Assembly: GCA_034431315.1 (NCBI GenBank)
Contig: DAOUDK010000006.1
Span: 1 to 33,038, forward strand
Direction of reading: 5' to 3'
DNA: 33,038 nt
Source of the DNA: JAUWOY01 sp034431315
GTDB taxonomy: Bacteria > Chloroflexota > Anaerolineae > VGOG01
This document shows, piece by piece, positions 31,057 to 33,038 of the stretch. Position numbers and translations under genes: made by a program. How positions within the stretch are numbered: position 1 is the first letter of the stretch; every line of letters begins with the position of its first letter. The notes beneath the pieces are model-generated. The model was not told the origin of the DNA and made no database searches. It was given only the letters and a program-made list of their open reading frames with translations.

Positions 31057-32654
31057 GGGCGCATTTCGATTTAGTTGAAAAGGGCTGGCCTCAGGCCAAT
31101 GGTGAGGACAATATCCCGGAACTGGTCCCAAGCACCGGCGGCCCACCAGCAGCGGGCATGCAACATAGTCTCAGCATGCTCTTGCAGCCAGAACTTGCCA
31201 TTGCCTTTCAGACGTAGGTTGACAACTTGACGAATCAAGCTCTCAACGGCACCGCTGCCGATAGGAAGATGGTGCTCAGCAAGCTGCTTGTAGGCCATGC
31301 GCTGTCGGTGCGTGTCAAAGTACTCATAGGTTGTTTGCATGTCTTGGCGCTGTGTTCCTTTGGCTTGAGCGAGATGCCCTTGCATGTTGTGGAGAACGGC
31401 GTCAACCTTGCCTTGTTTGAGCAGGCCGCGTTGCTTCTTGTACCACCGTTGGGCGGCTTTGTCGGAGGAAAAAGCGAGTTGGGCAAAGGCGTTGAGTTGC
31501 TGTGTGGCGTGGTAGAAGTCAATCGCTTCGGTGATGATTTCAGCCGGGCACCCCAGTTTGCGCAACAAGGCCGGGATACGCTGCCAGATCCAGCGCGAGC
31601 CATCGGCAATGAGCAGCACTCTCTCGGCATAGCGAACTCCCAGGCGAAACAGGTGCATCTCCAAGAGGGTCATAAACGTTTCCACGCCCTCGAAAGTGCC
31701 GTCGTTGGTGATGGGGATTTCCACGCTCGCGACTTTCCGCCCTTGCTTGTCGATGACGTAGATCGTCAAGATCTTGGGCTCCCTCCACTCGGCGTAGTAG
31801 CCGTGATGTCGCTTGCCCTTGCGTTTCCGTCCTCGTTTAGCGCGACGCAGTCGGGTGCGCCCACCGTCTACCGCGATGACCACCCGTTTGCCGGCCAACT
31901 GATTGCCAGCGGGGAGACCGCCTTGTTTGAACTGCTCGATTTGGGACTGGCGGTGACGCAAGCCGCTTTGATTGAAAGCGTGCGTGACGCGAGCGACCCG
32001 CTTGATGCTCATGGCAATCCCCATCTGTGCCAGGGTATCACGGGCGGCCTCAAAGGAGATGGCCAGGGTGCCGTGTTCGGCGACCAGGCTGCGCACCAGG
32101 GGACTCAGACGCTCAGCGATACCCAACAGCTTCAGCACGGGATAGAAGCCACGATTCTGAGCCCGATCACGCTTGCCAGGTTTCCGTTTGCGGCCAGGGC
32201 GATGGCGCAGCTTGCGGGCAACGACGTATTCCACCAACAAAGGGACCACTACGCCACCGATCAAGGTGATATTCACCCACCGCCTTCCGTGCCCTGTACT
32301 CCCTGGCTGGCGCAAGTGCTGAGTGCGCTCCCTGGCTGTTTGCTGCACCTCCGCCAAAGATACGAGATTGGAGAGCAGCAAGGCGATACACTGCCCGACC
32401 AAGACGAGCCCGGCCTTGAGAATCGCTCTCTCCCGGGCCAACAGCTTGGGCCCATCCCAATCCGTAGCCGTCGTCACGGTGATCAATGGCTCTACGGTTG
32501 CCCGGAACGCGGCAAGGGCCGCATCCAGATCGAGTAGGGCTGGTATTGCTTGTGTCTTGCCTGTCGCTTTCTGCGTTTTCGGTGCTTGATTGTCCATACT
32601 GGCATGGTACACCATACCAGACCCAAAGTCAACCAACTAAACCGAAATGCACCC
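31057..32654 (-). mobile_element. insertion sequence, about 1.6 kb, ISKra4-like
   Basis: The element is bounded by near-identical 21-bp ends: GGGCGCATTTCGATTTAGTT (left, 31057 on) and the complement of 32634-32654, differing at two positions. It contains a single leftward transposase gene whose stop codon lies in the left end repeat. No target-site duplication was recognised by eye. The family call rests on the transposase and is tentative. Confidence 0.75.
31071..32597 (-). CDS. IS transposase, DDE type (ISKra4-like)
   Basis: The roughly 508-residue protein has a helical N-terminus with basic RHRPGRKRKPGKRDR, then the DDE-like core: VVIAVDGGRTRLRRAKRG, EWREPKILTIYVIDKQG, ERVLLIADGSRWIWQRIPAL, AIDFYHATQQLNAF, and near the end PIGSGAVESLIRQVVNLRLK, which could hold the third acidic residue. 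Acidic residues in VDGG, IADG and AVES are plausible catalytic positions. The start is uncertain; ATGs lie at 32597, 32615 and, inside the terminal repeat, 32636, none with a strong ribosome site. The reading frame is intact, so the element may be active. Confidence 0.8.
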   Translation of the reverse strand: MDNQAPKTQKATGKTQAIPALLDLDAALAAFRATVEPLITVTTATDWDGPKLLARERAILKAGLVLVGQCIALLLSNLVSLAEVQQTARERTQHLRQPGSTGHGRRWVNITLIGGVVVPLLVEYVVARKLRHRPGRKRKPGKRDRAQNRGFYPVLKLLGIAERLSPLVRSLVAEHGTLAISFEAARDTLAQMGIAMSIKRVARVTHAFNQSGLRHRQSQIEQFKQGGLPAGNQLAGKRVVIAVDGGRTRLRRAKRGRKRKGKRHHGYYAEWREPKILTIYVIDKQGRKVASVEIPITNDGTFEGVETFMTLLEMHLFRLGVRYAERVLLIADGSRWIWQRIPALLRKLGCPAEIITEAIDFYHATQQLNAFAQLAFSSDKAAQRWYKKQRGLLKQGKVDAVLHNMQGHLAQAKGTQRQDMQTTYEYFDTHRQRMAYKQLAEHHLPIGSGAVESLIRQVVNLRLKGNGKFWLQEHAETMLHARCWWAAGAWDQFRDIVLTIGLRPALFN

Positions 32655-32846
32655 AACGAGCTGGGCCCGATGACGGGCCTTGGAGCTTATATCAAAATTC
32701 CAGGCAAATTGCAGCGGCTCAGATACGTCGTACCCGCGCTGCTTGAGCAGTACCGCCGACTGTGTCCTGACGAGTAGCGTTTCACGGTAGAGCGCCAGCA
32801 GGGCCTGTTCCTCAGCCTGCTCCTCGGCCGTCGGTCCTTAAGTATA
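32655..32846 (-). pseudogene. possible remnant of a gene broken by the IS
   Basis: On the minus strand an open stretch from about 32846 reads AEEQAEEQALLALYRETLLV then LLKQRGYDVSEPLQFAWNFD before entering the IS end. It looks protein-like but has a stop just upstream, no start codon in frame, and no homology I recognise. It may be the relic of a gene whose 5' end was lost and 3' end cut by the IS. Confidence 0.3.
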
Positions 32847-32869
32847 GCGCAAGATGGTCAGTTAGGCAA

Positions 32870-32997
32870 AAGAGAGCGATCCAGACTTCGGAGGTTTTCA
32901 GACGCGATTTCGCCAGCAAACCAACCAGACAATCAAAGTGACTTTGCCAGCAGAGACACTGCCGGAAACCTCCGAAGTCTTAAGTTGACACTAATGC
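32870..32997. repeat. MITE-like repeat, right copy (inverted)
   Basis: This is the reverse complement of 116-243, with its 98-bp palindromic core at 32883-32980. Most differences from the left copy lie in the central 20 bases. No transposase is associated. Confidence 0.85.
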
Positions 32998-33038
32998 ATT
33001 TGAAACCCAGGTGAACATCGCGGCTGCTTGTTTTGACA

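Noticed and set aside
116..32997. A 32.9 kb composite transposon bounded by the inverted 128-bp repeats
   Set aside because: The interior is mostly housekeeping biosynthesis and metG, there is no shared target duplication, and the repeats are MITE-like without transposase. Chance spacing of a dispersed family is simpler.

Overview
This window looks like a chromosomal segment of a GC-rich bacterium, most likely a member of the Chloroflexota (Anaerolineae-like). The basis is inference: a LysW carrier-protein pathway for an amino acid, GC-rich coding DNA, and spacers packed with dispersed short palindromes and word-like repeats. No rRNA, tRNA or CRISPR array was seen.

Positions 1-14.2 kb hold two divergent amino-acid operons. 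Leftward runs ilvD, a stand-alone aminotransferase C-terminal domain, ilvB and ilvN (branched-chain amino acids). Rightward runs lysW, lysX, argC, argB, argD, a DinB-like gene, lysK, argG and argH, which together fit LysW-bound ornithine/arginine synthesis. The 0.9 kb between them carries two face-to-face sigma70-type promoters, each TTGACA with a 17-bp spacer. Each is followed by a short leader ORF and an intrinsic terminator. The leftward leader peptide is rich in Ile/Leu/Val codons and the rightward one in Arg codons, so both operons appear to be controlled by ribosome-mediated attenuation.

Positions 14.2-24.3 kb are all leftward: a radical SAM protein of the AmrS type with a small partner, a polytopic DUF2142/GT39-like membrane protein, methionyl-tRNA synthetase, a small unknown protein, an Fsr-like MFS transporter, an amidase preceded by a tiny GatC/AtzG-like ORF, an MFS gene split by an in-frame stop, and a CmpB-type membrane protein.

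Positions 24.3-29.6 kb look like a leftward biological-conflict island. A good promoter precedes a DUF4231 (SLATT-like two-TM) protein, a Nudix hydrolase, a TIR-FGE fusion, a second TIR protein and another TIR-FGE fusion. The two TIR-FGE paralogues share a scaffold but differ in a 72-bp C-terminal patch. Its first 16 codons contain ten replaced codons with every change at codon positions 1-2. This is the pattern expected of diversity-generating-retroelement (DGR) target variable regions. No reverse transcriptase or template repeat is in the window, so any such machinery would act from elsewhere. I regard this island and the twin attenuators as the most interesting content.

Positions 29.6-33.0 kb hold a PaaK-like AMP-forming ligase whose start codon abuts a 1.6 kb insertion sequence, a small gene remnant, and one arm of a 128-bp MITE-like repeat. 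The other arm lies in inverted orientation at the left edge of the window.
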